A stretch of 64,000 bases of DNA from Devosia beringensis (GTDB lineage Bacteria > Pseudomonadota > Alphaproteobacteria > Rhizobiales > Devosiaceae). Under the pieces are notes generated by a model. The model was not told where the DNA came from and made no database searches. It saw only the letters and a list, made by a program, of their open reading frames with translations. Position 1 is the stretch's first letter; every line of letters starts with the position of its first letter. Location of the stretch: contig NZ_CP045422.1 in assembly GCF_014926585.1 (NCBI RefSeq), positions 930,001-994,000 on the forward strand, written 5' to 3'. This document shows, one piece after another, positions 34,067-42,862 of the stretch. The position numbers were made by a program, and so were the translations under genes.

Positions 34067-35584
34067 GTGCAAAGCACGACAATACAAGTCCAGAAGAAGT
34101 CCGGCATTATGCTCTGGGCCACCACAGCGACCATCCTGCTGGTGATCCTGACTGACCTCCTGGTGTTTGACGCGGCTTCCGGCATCAATCTCTTCCTGAC
34201 AGCCATCGCGATTGCCTTGGCCATAACGTCCGTCGCATGGCGCCGCCGTCGTTATCTTCAGGGCACCACCGGTTTCATCACGGCACTCACCCTATCCTTG
34301 CCGCTCATCGAGTCTGCCACGCTGCTCAGCCTCCTGCTGGCAGCTCTCGGTCTCGGTCTTTCTGCACTTATGGCTGTGCGACTGATGCCAGCTCGCCTTG
34401 AGCATATTCCCCGCAGTTTGCTGCGATTATTACTGCCGGCGCCAACCCGACTGGTGCGCGACGCGGTTGGAATGCGCCCGCCGATGCAGCAACAGGCTGC
34501 GCGGAAAGCCTTGCTCTGGCTGGTCGCCTGGATCGTGCCGCTTGGACTGGGTGCGGTTTTTGCCTATCTCTTCGCAGCCGCCAATCCGCTGATCGAGGCG
34601 GTGCTGTCGACGGTACGGATGCAAGCCGTGCTCGACCTTTTCGACCCCATCCGCTTTCTGTTCTGGCTAATTGTGGCCACAGGCATATGGGCTTTGCTAC
34701 GCCCCAGGTTGCTGCGCCAACGCCGTCGCAAAGTGGCAGTACAGGACGCGGCGCTAAAGGACTCCGCCTGGCTCGGCAGCGCGGCCATTTTTCGCTCTCT
34801 GGTCGTATTCAATGCCTTGTTTGCGATTCAGACCTTTCTGGATCTTGCCTATCTCTGGGGCGGCGTGGCTTTGCCCGACGGTATGAGTCATGCCGAATAT
34901 GCCCATCGCGGCGCCTATCCCCTCATCGTTACGGCTTTATTGGCCGCCGCTTTCGTGCTGGCTGCCATGCGCGAGCGCAGCCCTGTGCGCGACAAGAGGA
35001 TCATCAGGGCGCTGGTCTATCTGTTCATCGCCCAGAATGTGCTGCTCTGTCTCTCAGCCATGCTGCGGCTCGAACTCTATGTCGAAGTCTATTCACTGAC
35101 CGAATTGCGGCTGGCAGCGGGTATCTGGATGGGACTTGTCGCCATCGGACTGGTGCTGATCCTGTTGCGCATCTGGTTGCGTCGCTCCAATGCTTGGCTG
35201 GTCGCCTCCAATCTTGTTGCGCTGACGATCGTGCTCTATGCCTCAGCTATGTTGGATCTGGGCTTCTATATCGCCCGTTTCAATGTCGAGCATAGCCGGG
35301 AGCTGATCGGCCAGGATCTGTCGATCGATCTCGACTATCTCCGCCTGCTCGGGCCCAGCGCTGTTCCAGCGCTCGACCGGCTGATCCCGCGGCTGAATCA
35401 GGGCAGCCCGTCATGGGCCGATGCCGTGGCAATCCGGTCTGAACTGGTCGGGGAGTTGCTGGACCGCCCCGGCGATTGGCGTGGCTGGTCCTGGCGGGCA
35501 CAGCGTCTCAAGGACTACCTCGTCATGCATGCTGTTGCTTCAGCGCTGCCAAAGCGACAAAACGGCATGGTAGTTGTTAGGTGA
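34067..35584 (+). CDS. DUF4173-like multi-pass membrane protein
   Basis: About 505 residues with roughly 11-12 membrane helices and a hydrophilic C-terminus (about 415-505) carrying LSIDLDYLRLLGPSAVPALDRL. The organisation and C-terminal helix-rich domain match DUF4153/DUF4173-type proteins, which often sit next to two-component systems. GTG 34067 is chosen because GGAGG lies eight bases upstream; the earlier ATGs overlap or precede this site. Its stop is followed within a few bases by the response regulator gene, so it is in one operon with its kinase. Function unknown; a sensory partner is possible. Confidence 0.7.
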   Translation: MQSTTIQVQKKSGIMLWATTATILLVILTDLLVFDAASGINLFLTAIAIALAITSVAWRRRRYLQGTTGFITALTLSLPLIESATLLSLLLAALGLGLSALMAVRLMPARLEHIPRSLLRLLLPAPTRLVRDAVGMRPPMQQQAARKALLWLVAWIVPLGLGAVFAYLFAAANPLIEAVLSTVRMQAVLDLFDPIRFLFWLIVATGIWALLRPRLLRQRRRKVAVQDAALKDSAWLGSAAIFRSLVVFNALFAIQTFLDLAYLWGGVALPDGMSHAEYAHRGAYPLIVTALLAAAFVLAAMRERSPVRDKRIIRALVYLFIAQNVLLCLSAMLRLELYVEVYSLTELRLAAGIWMGLVAIGLVLILLRIWLRRSNAWLVASNLVALTIVLYASAMLDLGFYIARFNVEHSRELIGQDLSIDLDYLRLLGPSAVPALDRLIPRLNQGSPSWADAVAIRSELVGELLDRPGDWRGWSWRAQRLKDYLVMHAVASALPKRQNGMVVVR

Positions 35585-35589
35585 GTATC

Positions 35590-36285
35590 ATGAGCAGCCG
35601 CATTCTCGTCGTTGACGACGAACCCCATATCCGCGACGTCATCACCTTTGCCCTCGAACGGGCCGGCATGGTCGTGACCTCGGCGCGCGATGGCGCCGAG
35701 GCCCTGATCGCTTGGCGCCGCCATGCGCCAGATCTCATCGTGCTCGACATCGGCATGCCAGAACGCGATGGGCTCGATGTCTGCCGCACCATCCGCAAGA
35801 CATCGGAAGTGCCGATCCTGTTTCTTTCCGCCCGCGACGAGGAAGTTGATCGCATTATCGGTCTCGAAATCGGTGGCGACGATTACGTCAGCAAGCCCTT
35901 CAGCCCGCGCGAACTGGTGGCGCGCGTCAAGGCCATCCTGAAGCGAGCGGGCACCTTTGTGCCTGCGCCGTCAGACCTGCTGGCCAGGGGGCCGCTGCGG
36001 CTCGACCGCCATGCCCACAGCGTGACATGGGACGCGTCACCTGTCTCGCTGACGGCGCTGGAGTTTGCGGTGCTGTCCACTTTGCTGGCACGGCCCGATA
36101 TGGTCTTTTCGCGTGAACAGCTGATTGTCTCGGCCTATGGCGGGGGCATACATGTGTCAGACCGCACGATCGACAGCCATGTCCGCAATATCCGTGCCAA
36201 ATTCCTCGCCGCTGGCTGCTCCAATGTCATCGCCACTCTTCATGGCGTCGGTTTCCGGCTTGGCGCAATCGAGGCGATCGCGTGA
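35590..36285 (+). CDS. OmpR-family response regulator beside DUF4173 gene
   Basis: A 231-residue regulator: receiver with phospho-acceptor Asp53 (LIVLDIGMPERDG), conserved Lys in VSKPFSPRELV, then a winged helix (DRTIDSHVRNIRAKF). ATG 35590 follows AGGTGA by six bases; GTG 35581 is a weaker alternative. It overlaps the kinase start by 4 bases. The unit DUF4173-regulator-kinase points to a membrane signal passed to transcription of unknown genes. Confidence 0.92.
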   Translation: MSSRILVVDDEPHIRDVITFALERAGMVVTSARDGAEALIAWRRHAPDLIVLDIGMPERDGLDVCRTIRKTSEVPILFLSARDEEVDRIIGLEIGGDDYVSKPFSPRELVARVKAILKRAGTFVPAPSDLLARGPLRLDRHAHSVTWDASPVSLTALEFAVLSTLLARPDMVFSREQLIVSAYGGGIHVSDRTIDSHVRNIRAKFLAAGCSNVIATLHGVGFRLGAIEAIA

Positions 36286-37289
36286 TGCCGGCACCACAGG
36301 TGCCTGTCAAATGGCGCCCGTCCATGGCGCTGGTTGTTTATGGCGTCCTGCTGGCCGTGCTCGGCCTGCCATCGGGCCTTATCGTTCTCGTGCGGCTATT
36401 AGGCGGACGTGGCCTTTCTACACTTGAGATCGGCGTCCTCATCGCCTCACTCATCGCCACGCTCGTGACTGCCTATGTCCTCACCCGGGCAGTCACGAGG
36501 CCAATCGAGGCTCTGGTGACCCGCACGCATCAGATTGCCCAAGGCGGGCGCAATGCCATTCGCCCGCCTGATGCCTATGGCACTGCCGAGTTGGCCTCCC
36601 TTTCGCAGGCCTTTCTGGACCTTGCATCGCGCCTGATGCACCGAACCGAATACATGCGCTCCTTCGCAGCCCATGTATCGCACGAGCTCAAGTCACCGCT
36701 GACGGCGATCCGTGGCTCGTCCGAGCTGATACGCGACGAAGGCGACAGCATGACGCCGGCTGAGCGCCAGAAATTCCTCGACACAATCATCACCGAGACC
36801 GATCGCCTGACGCGCCTTGTGGCTCGGCTGCGCGAACTGGCTCAGGCCGAAATGCCAATTGGCACTGGCACGACCACGCTCGCGACCGTCTTGCCGGAGT
36901 TGCGCGCGCAATCCGCTAATCTCAACCTCATCGTGCTCGGCGGCGACATCATCATACGACTGCCGACGGAGACACTCGGCATTGTCCTTGCCCATCTGGC
37001 CGATAATTCGGCACAGCATGGCGCGACGCGGATCACTTTTGCCGCGACCAGAAGCGGCGAAAGCGCCACCGTTACGGTCAGCGACAATGGCGAGGGCATT
37101 TCCGAAGGCAATCGCGATCGTATCTTTCAGCCTTTTTTCACGACGCGGCGCGATAGCGGCGGCACCGGTATGGGGCTCGACATCGTGCGCGCCCTGCTGC
37201 GGGCGCACAACGCCGATATAGCACTGAATCCATCCACTATGGGAGCCGAGTTCCAAATCGTGCCTGCCACTCCGAACGGCGGCTTTTAG
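36282..37289 (+). CDS. Sensor histidine kinase with minimal periplasmic loop
   Basis: A 335-residue kinase: two helices at about 17-39 and 48-70 with a loop of only about 8 residues between them, then HAMP, His134 in HVSHELKSPLTA, and an ATPase domain ending GGTGMGLDIVRALLR. Kinases with almost no external loop sense membrane state or a membrane partner; the DUF4173 product of the same operon is the obvious candidate partner. It ends at the border of an integrase relic. Confidence 0.9.
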   Translation: MMPAPQVPVKWRPSMALVVYGVLLAVLGLPSGLIVLVRLLGGRGLSTLEIGVLIASLIATLVTAYVLTRAVTRPIEALVTRTHQIAQGGRNAIRPPDAYGTAELASLSQAFLDLASRLMHRTEYMRSFAAHVSHELKSPLTAIRGSSELIRDEGDSMTPAERQKFLDTIITETDRLTRLVARLRELAQAEMPIGTGTTTLATVLPELRAQSANLNLIVLGGDIIIRLPTETLGIVLAHLADNSAQHGATRITFAATRSGESATVTVSDNGEGISEGNRDRIFQPFFTTRRDSGGTGMGLDIVRALLRAHNADIALNPSTMGAEFQIVPATPNGGF

Positions 37290-37745
37290 GAACTCACCGA
37301 AGCTGCCTGACCGTCTGAAATGGGGCGCTTCGCCGACGACGCCTCCGTGACCGCCGGCGAAGACGCATCAATCGGATTTCTGTCCCCCTGCGACAACGAG
37401 AGGGCATCGTCGACGTCAACGCCCAGTTACGTGATCGTGCTTTCGATGTTGCTATGGCCAGGCAGAAGTTGGATCGCAATCGAAGATTGCCGGTTGCTTT
37501 GTGGACAAGGGAAGCCTTCGTGCGACGAAGTGAGTGGTTGCCGTATTCTTCTGGCGGCAGTCCAACGACCGCCACCCATTTATCGAACAGCCGTGCATAA
37601 TGGCGGGAGCCCAGATGCGCGGCAGGATTGGCGCGGCTGGGAAAGCCAAGTCGTCGAGAGTGCCGCCTCGCCGTTCCAGCCATGCGAGCAGACTGCGTTT
37701 TGCGTCGGCAGTAATCTTGAACTGAACCGGTCGCCCATGCGCCAT
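37290..37745 (-). pseudogene. Tyrosine recombinase (phage/transposon integrase) relic
   Basis: On the minus strand, parts of an integrase appear in different frames: GRPVQFKITADAKRSLLAWL, then ARLFDKWVAVVGLPPEEYGN, HSLRRTKASLVHKATGNLR, and finally LLPGHSNIEST...LGVDVDDAL with a stop in place of the catalytic Tyr codon (TAA for TAY). At least two frameshifts and that stop make it inactive. It marks an old insertion event at the edge between the DUF4173 operon and the TRAP transporter. Confidence 0.82.
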
Positions 37746-37922
37746 TGGACAGGGCCACGCTCCAAGGGGTGGCTGCCGGCCAGACGATTCACTCTGCCAA
37801 AAACTGCGGCATCAAGCGTTGCCTGTGGCGGCAAATCATGCGCAACTTCCCCCAAGTGCAGGGAGATTGATGCCTCCCCAGCCCATAAAAACAACTCAAG
37901 CATCAAACCTGGGAGTGACACC
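37746..37922. other. Upstream region of the TRAP transporter
   Basis: Contains GCAA-type half sites (GGCAAATCAT then GCGCAAC) that resemble, weakly, the elements upstream of the amidohydrolase and CocE genes. No gene is present. Confidence 0.35.
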
Positions 37923-38948
37923 ATGATCGTATCCAATGCATTTTCCAAACTTGTGCTGCTGACAGCGTCCGTCCTGGCGCTGTCCTGCGCCGCGCAGGCA
38001 GCCGACTATAACTGGACGTTCCAAACCTCCGAGACAGCCGGCGAACCCGGCTTCGTCAACAAGACCAAATGGGCCGAAAATGTCGGCGTGCTGTCCGGTG
38101 GCCGCATTGAAATCGAAATCCTGCCGATCGGCTCGGTCGTGCCCCATACCGACACGCTTGAGGCGGTCGGCAGCGGCATTTTGCAGGGCCATTTGACCGA
38201 TCCGAGCTATTTTTCGGGCCGCGACCCGGCCTTTGCCATGATGGGCAACCTGGTTGGCGCCTGGAGCGATCCGTTCGAGCTGCTTGGCTTCATGCAGTCG
38301 GGCGGGGGCCATGAACTCTATGCCGAACTGGTCGAGCCCTATGGCGTGCACTTCATCGGCGCCGCAGCGACCGAGCCAGAAGCCTTCGTGGCCGGCGTGC
38401 CGATCCGCACCGTGGAAGATCTGAAGGGCGTCAAGCTGCGCGCCCCCGAAGGCATGGTCTTCGAGATTTTCTCCAAGGCTGGTGCGGCGCCTGTCGCGCT
38501 GCCGGGCTCGGAAATCTTCTCGGCCCTCGACAAGGGCGTGGTCGATGCCGCCGACAACACCGTCTTTGCCACCAACCAGGCGCTGGGCATGAACGATGTC
38601 GCGCCCTATCCGCTCTATCCCGGCTTCCACTCGCTGCCGCTGATCGACATTTCGATGAACAAGGAAATCTGGGACGGCCTGCCGGCCGATCTGCAAGCCA
38701 TCCTGACCGCATCGGTCGATCAGTTCATCTTCGATCACGTCTATTCGGTGCGAATGCTCGACGCTGCCGCCGTGGCCGAAGCCCGTGCCAACCCGGAAAT
38801 CGAGATCATCAACTGGTCGGGTGACGAGCGTGCCAAGTTCCGGCGCATCGCGCAGGAAGAATGGCTGAACTGGGCCGGCCGCAGCGCCATGACCCAGCGC
38901 TATTATGATGCCGTCACCGCCTATCTCGAAGGTCGCAACCTGCTCTAG
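37923..38948 (+). CDS. dctP: TRAP transporter solute-binding subunit, DctP type
   Basis: A 341-residue periplasmic protein with a signal peptide (1-27, ending AQA) and the DctP fold: WAENVGVLSGGRIEIEILPIGS, VPIRTVEDLKGVKLRAPEG, and the family segment GSEIFSALDKGVVDAADNT. The ATG 37923 has GGGAGTGA upstream; a much longer upstream frame is non-coding and overlaps the integrase relic. It captures an organic acid or similar ligand for the DctQM permease that follows. The amidohydrolase and CocE hydrolase downstream hint at an ester- or carboxylate-containing substrate. Confidence 0.93.
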   Translation: MIVSNAFSKLVLLTASVLALSCAAQAADYNWTFQTSETAGEPGFVNKTKWAENVGVLSGGRIEIEILPIGSVVPHTDTLEAVGSGILQGHLTDPSYFSGRDPAFAMMGNLVGAWSDPFELLGFMQSGGGHELYAELVEPYGVHFIGAAATEPEAFVAGVPIRTVEDLKGVKLRAPEGMVFEIFSKAGAAPVALPGSEIFSALDKGVVDAADNTVFATNQALGMNDVAPYPLYPGFHSLPLIDISMNKEIWDGLPADLQAILTASVDQFIFDHVYSVRMLDAAAVAEARANPEIEIINWSGDERAKFRRIAQEEWLNWAGRSAMTQRYYDAVTAYLEGRNLL

Positions 38949-39030
38949 GGCAGTCGCGAACCCCGTTCAAACGTGACCCGCGTCCGGCACTCAGGTGCCG
39001 GGCGTTCTATCGCGCACCAGGAGACGCCGG

Positions 39031-39609
39031 ATGGCCGAAGATCCCGAAATAGTTGTCCAGCACGATGACGACGACGCCGAAATCCGCTCAGGTCTCGACA
39101 GGGTCGTCGCGGGGTCAACCAGGATCCTCGCCTGGGCCATTTTCGTGGCTTTCGCGGTTACTGTCTTCGAGGTCATTTCCCGCTATGTTTTCGACAGCCC
39201 CACCTTCTGGGCGCATGAGACGACAACCTTTCTGATCGCCGCCATCTTCCTCGTCGGCGGCCCCATCGCCCTGGCGCGCGACAAGCATATCCGTGTGCGC
39301 ATGTTCTATGACAGCGTCTCGCCCAAGGGGCGGCGCTGGCTCGATATCGTCAACTCGGTCCTGGCCCTGATTTTTTTCGCGGGCCTGTCCTATGCCGCGT
39401 GGATCATGTCGTCAAAGGCGACCTTTACTCCGGCGGGCGAATTCCGCCTTGAAGGGACTGGCACCGCCTGGAACCCGCCGACGCCGGCCATGCTGAAGGT
39501 GCTGGTGCTGATCTGCGTTGGTGTCATGTTCGTCCAGACCCTGCTCCATCTCATCGCCGCCATCCGGCGCAAGCCGGCTACCAACTTCGATGCGACGGGA
39601 GAGCATTGA
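39031..39609 (+). CDS. dctQ: TRAP transporter small permease, DctQ type
   Basis: A 192-residue inner-membrane protein with four helices; SRYVFDSPTFWAHETTTFL is the DctQ signature. AGGAGA lies before ATG 39031; the earlier in-frame ATG (38995) is not preceded by a ribosome site. It ends one base before the DctM start. The acidic N-terminus (residues 3-20) faces the cytoplasm. Confidence 0.9.
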   Translation: MAEDPEIVVQHDDDDAEIRSGLDRVVAGSTRILAWAIFVAFAVTVFEVISRYVFDSPTFWAHETTTFLIAAIFLVGGPIALARDKHIRVRMFYDSVSPKGRRWLDIVNSVLALIFFAGLSYAAWIMSSKATFTPAGEFRLEGTGTAWNPPTPAMLKVLVLICVGVMFVQTLLHLIAAIRRKPATNFDATGEH

Positions 39610-39610
39610 C

Positions 39611-40924
39611 ATGGGCCTGAGCACTCTGGGTATCGAACTCGGCTCCTATGTCTTGGTCGGCAGCATATTCCTGCTGCTGCTCACCGGCCTGCCGCTGGCC
39701 TGGGTCACCGGCCTGGTCGCGCTGGTCTTCACCTTCGGCTGGTTCGGCGGCGCCGCCCTGCCACTGGTGACCTCGCGCATTTTCGGCTTCATCACCGAAT
39801 ATTCGCTGGTGGCCATCCCCATGTTCATCCTCATGGCCGCCCTGCTGGATCGCTCCGGCATTGCGCGCGATCTTTTCCGCGGCATGCGCATTCTGGCCGG
39901 TCGCCTGCCCGGTGGCGTGGCGGTGCAGACGCTGATCGTGGCCATCCTGATGGCCGCCATGTCGGGCGTGATTGGCGGCGAGATCGTGCTGCTGGGCATT
40001 CTGGCGCTGCCGCAGATGCTGCGCCTGGGCTATGACCGTAACCTGTCCATCGGCGTCGTCGTCGCCGGCGGCTCGCTGGGCACCATGATGCCGCCCTCGA
40101 TCGTGCTGATCATCTATGGTCTGGTCGCCAGCGTCTCCATTGCCGACCTCTTCGTCGCCGCCATCACCCCCGCCTTGCTGCTATTGGCCTTTTACGTGGC
40201 CTATGTGCTGTTCATCTGCCTGCGCAATCCGGCCATGGGGCCACCCATGTCGCGCGAGGAACTGTCCCAGGAATCCTTTGGCAGCGCTCTGCGGTCGGTC
40301 GCCGCGCCGCTCTTCATCGTCGTCGTGGTGCTCGGCTCGATCTATGGCGGCATCGCCTCGATCACCGAGGCGGCTGCCTTGGGCGTTTCGGCCGTCCTGC
40401 TGATTTCCCTGCTGCGGCGCGAACTCAACTTCAAGATGCTGCAGGCCAGCCTGGTCCACACGCTCGAAACCTGCGGCATGATCATCTGGATCGGTATCGC
40501 GGCGGCGGTGCTGGTCGGCGTCTACAACCTGATGGGTGGCAACCGCTTCGTCTCGAGCGCCATCCTGAGCATTGATGCGCCCCCCGTGGTCATCATCATG
40601 GTGATGATGCTGATCCTGCTGGTGCTCGGCATGTTCCTGGACTGGATTGGCATCGCTTTGCTGACCTTGCCGATTTTCGTGCCCATCGTCATCCAACTCG
40701 GCTACGATCCGATCTGGTTCGGCATCCTCTTCGCCGTCAATATGCAGGTCTCCTACCTCACGCCGCCCTTCGGCCCTGCCGCCTTCTACCTCAAGAGCGT
40801 GGCGCCCAAGGAGATCACCCTCAAGCACATCTACACGGCACTGCTGCCCTTCATCGCCCTGCAGCTGGTGGTGCTGGCCATCATCCTGTTCTTCCCGCCC
40901 ATTGCGACATGGGCGGTGAACTAG
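39611..40924 (+). CDS. dctM: TRAP transporter large permease, DctM type
   Basis: A 437-residue membrane protein with about twelve helices. The DctM pattern is seen in FITEYSLVAIPMFILMAALL, GGSLGTMMPPSIVLIIYGL and GMFLDWIGIALLTLPIFVP. It is the sodium- or proton-coupled channel part of the transporter formed with the two upstream genes and is the last gene of that operon. Confidence 0.94.
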   Translation: MGLSTLGIELGSYVLVGSIFLLLLTGLPLAWVTGLVALVFTFGWFGGAALPLVTSRIFGFITEYSLVAIPMFILMAALLDRSGIARDLFRGMRILAGRLPGGVAVQTLIVAILMAAMSGVIGGEIVLLGILALPQMLRLGYDRNLSIGVVVAGGSLGTMMPPSIVLIIYGLVASVSIADLFVAAITPALLLLAFYVAYVLFICLRNPAMGPPMSREELSQESFGSALRSVAAPLFIVVVVLGSIYGGIASITEAAALGVSAVLLISLLRRELNFKMLQASLVHTLETCGMIIWIGIAAAVLVGVYNLMGGNRFVSSAILSIDAPPVVIIMVMMLILLVLGMFLDWIGIALLTLPIFVPIVIQLGYDPIWFGILFAVNMQVSYLTPPFGPAAFYLKSVAPKEITLKHIYTALLPFIALQLVVLAIILFFPPIATWAVN

Positions 40925-41248
40925 ATCTCCGCTTCAAGCAGGTTGTCTAGGCCCACAAGACGCAGTGCGACGCCGTACGCAGCGATGCCTGTCGTGGAAA
41001 CGCGGGTGCTGCTGGGGATCGGTCTAGGATCATACGCGTTTGAATGGGCAGAACCAGGACGCCGCGTTGATCGAGGGCAGTCGGGCGAACTCGCATTCGC
41101 CGATAGCGGCCGACCCCGGATGGCAAAGAGGCATCGGGGACCGATCCGGCATGCTTTGGCTGTACCGCCACGATACAGCCAAAGTAATCTCCGCTTCGGC
41201 GCCGTTCCCGCAAAACCGACCGGCACCCCTCGACCCGGCGCGGATGTG
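40925..41248. other. Gap between DctM and the amidohydrolase
   Basis: Holds a strong hairpin at 41154-41184 (11-bp stem CTTTGGCTGTA/TACAGCCAAAG). A 101-codon minus-strand frame exists but matches no family I recognise. The gap separates convergent genes, so the hairpin may terminate both. Confidence 0.45.
41154..41184. terminator. Hairpin between convergent genes
   Basis: CTTTGGCTGTA and TACAGCCAAAG pair perfectly over 11 bases, loop of 9. No long T run on either side. Confidence 0.45.
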
Positions 41249-42391
41249 TCAGACCGTTATCCCGAACAGCTTTTCGGCATTTCGGAACGCGATCTTTTCC
41301 TTGTCTTCCCGGGGCAGATTGACGGCGCGGAACCAGTCGGTTCCCTGCTTCATGTCTGCAAACGGGTAGTCGGTTGCAAACATCAGCCGATCCACGCTGA
41401 TGTGCTGGAGCAGGAGGTGGAGAAGGTCATCCTGGAAAAATGCGCTGGTCGTAAACCAGAAATTGTCCTGGAAGTACTGCCCCAAGGGCTTCTTGAGTGA
41501 GTTTTCGGTCGCCCCGCCCAGGTCGTTCACGATGCGCTCGTAATAGAACGGAAGGCCCTCCCCCATATGGCCGACAATGATCTGCAGTTTGGGAAATCTA
41601 TCGAAAACCCCATAGATGATCATTCGGACGCACTGAGTCAGCACTTCCTGGTGCCAGCCATATCCTGAACCACTGAAAATGTAGTCCTGGTACTCTTCCG
41701 TGTATTCAGGGCGTGTAGTTTTGTAATAAACGTCGAAGACCTCGGCGGTAGGATAGCCGGGATGGAGGTAGATCGGCACGTTGAGGGCCTCGGCACGCGC
41801 CAGGACGGGCTCAAAATCGGGATGATCGAGGAATTTCTTCCCGATATGCCCATTGGTCAGCAGGCCGACGAAACCGTCTTCCCGAACCGTACGTTCCAGT
41901 TCGTCCGCTGCGGCCTCCGGACTCTGTAGCGGCAAGGTCGCAAAGGCCTGGAACCGCTTTGGGTAAGCGGCCATGGGCCCGTCAACCAACGCCTTGTTGA
42001 GACGGTACGCAAAATCGATGCCCGCCTGACCTGGTACATTCTGCACCGCCGGCGTATGGGCGGAAAGGATCGCAAGGTTGAGCCCCGCCTGATCCATCAG
42101 ATCGATGCGACCCTGGCCGAGATCGGCAAGGCCAATTTCCGTGAGGAAATCGATGTGATCCTGATTGATGGAGTTCAGCGCCATCAGATCAGGGGTGGAA
42201 AAGGTCTCTTCCACGCCAATGAAGGACAGGTCCTGGTCGCGCAGGGCGATGTCCGATATCTCCTGCGCGGCGGCGCGTGTGACGATGGCGGGCGCTGACA
42301 GTCCGGCGCCAACACCAAGTGCTGCTGCGCCGCTCAGAAAACTGCGGCGTCCCATCACCAGGCTCTTGAGGGGTTTTTCGATCGGTTTCAT
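41249..42391 (-). CDS. Tat-exported amidohydrolase (amidohydrolase_2 family)
   Basis: A 380-residue protein. The N-terminus has a Tat motif (GRRSFLSGAAALGVGAGL, residues 14-31). The metal-dependent TIM barrel shows His210 (YLHPGYP), His275 (GHMGEGLPFYYER) and Asp341 (ATDYPFAD), as in decarboxylases and hydrolases of the ACMSD/resorcylate-decarboxylase type. The usual EExH near the start reads EETF (61-64), so one expected metal ligand is not His. Start ATG 42391 with GGAGC upstream. The neighbours suggest a periplasmic step in use of the TRAP ligand; substrate unknown. Confidence 0.85.
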   Translation of the reverse strand: MKPIEKPLKSLVMGRRSFLSGAAALGVGAGLSAPAIVTRAAAQEISDIALRDQDLSFIGVEETFSTPDLMALNSINQDHIDFLTEIGLADLGQGRIDLMDQAGLNLAILSAHTPAVQNVPGQAGIDFAYRLNKALVDGPMAAYPKRFQAFATLPLQSPEAAADELERTVREDGFVGLLTNGHIGKKFLDHPDFEPVLARAEALNVPIYLHPGYPTAEVFDVYYKTTRPEYTEEYQDYIFSGSGYGWHQEVLTQCVRMIIYGVFDRFPKLQIIVGHMGEGLPFYYERIVNDLGGATENSLKKPLGQYFQDNFWFTTSAFFQDDLLHLLLQHISVDRLMFATDYPFADMKQGTDWFRAVNLPREDKEKIAFRNAEKLFGITV

Positions 42392-42862
42392 GGCCGTTCT
42401 GCTCCGATGCTGTGTTGCGTCGGGCGTGCCGGAGCATCGCCCTGCCGCTGTTGAAGCCGCCTCGAACCTCGACGGCGGTACCTCGCTATGCCGGATCAGG
42501 ATTGCGCGAAGGTTGTGGGCCTTTGCTCGTCTGCAAAAGCCTGCTCGTCTGCAATAGACCCACCGCTGCAGGCGTCGGGCTCGAGCCTTTGCTCGGCTCG
42601 CGCCGCAACGCGTCCGATCCGGCGGGAGCAAGAAACGAAACGCATATTCGTGGGGCAATCAGGGAATGGGGCAGGACCTTGCCGACCCGCTGCTGGCTAT
42701 CGAGATACCGATGCGCTTCAGCTGCTTCGGAGAGTGGAAAGACACGATCGATAACTGGTACGATCTTGCCCTCGCTGAGCTTTGCAAGCTGGGCGCCAGC
42801 GGTTGCACATCGATAAGGACCACAACAAGTGGCGACACCTCATTGAGGATTTATTCTATAAA
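42392..42862. other. Upstream region of the amidohydrolase gene
   Basis: Includes the repeated element 42495-42577 shared with the CocE upstream region. No gene is supported. Confidence 0.45.
42495..42577 (-). repeat. Shared upstream element, copy 1 (amidohydrolase)
   Basis: Resembles 44672-44735 over most of its length: ATCAGGATTGCGCGAAGGTT here against ACCAGGATTGCGTGAAGGTT there, then TTGC-N6-GCAA (42523-42536) and CCGCTGCAGGCGTCG. This copy has an internal 19-bp duplication carrying a second GCTCGTCTGCAA. Position: about 130 bases before the amidohydrolase start. Confidence 0.7.

Noticed and set aside
40921-41226. 101-codon minus-strand frame after DctM
   Set aside because: A faint resemblance of its end to a dehydroquinase tail was considered and dismissed; too short and not supported by motifs.
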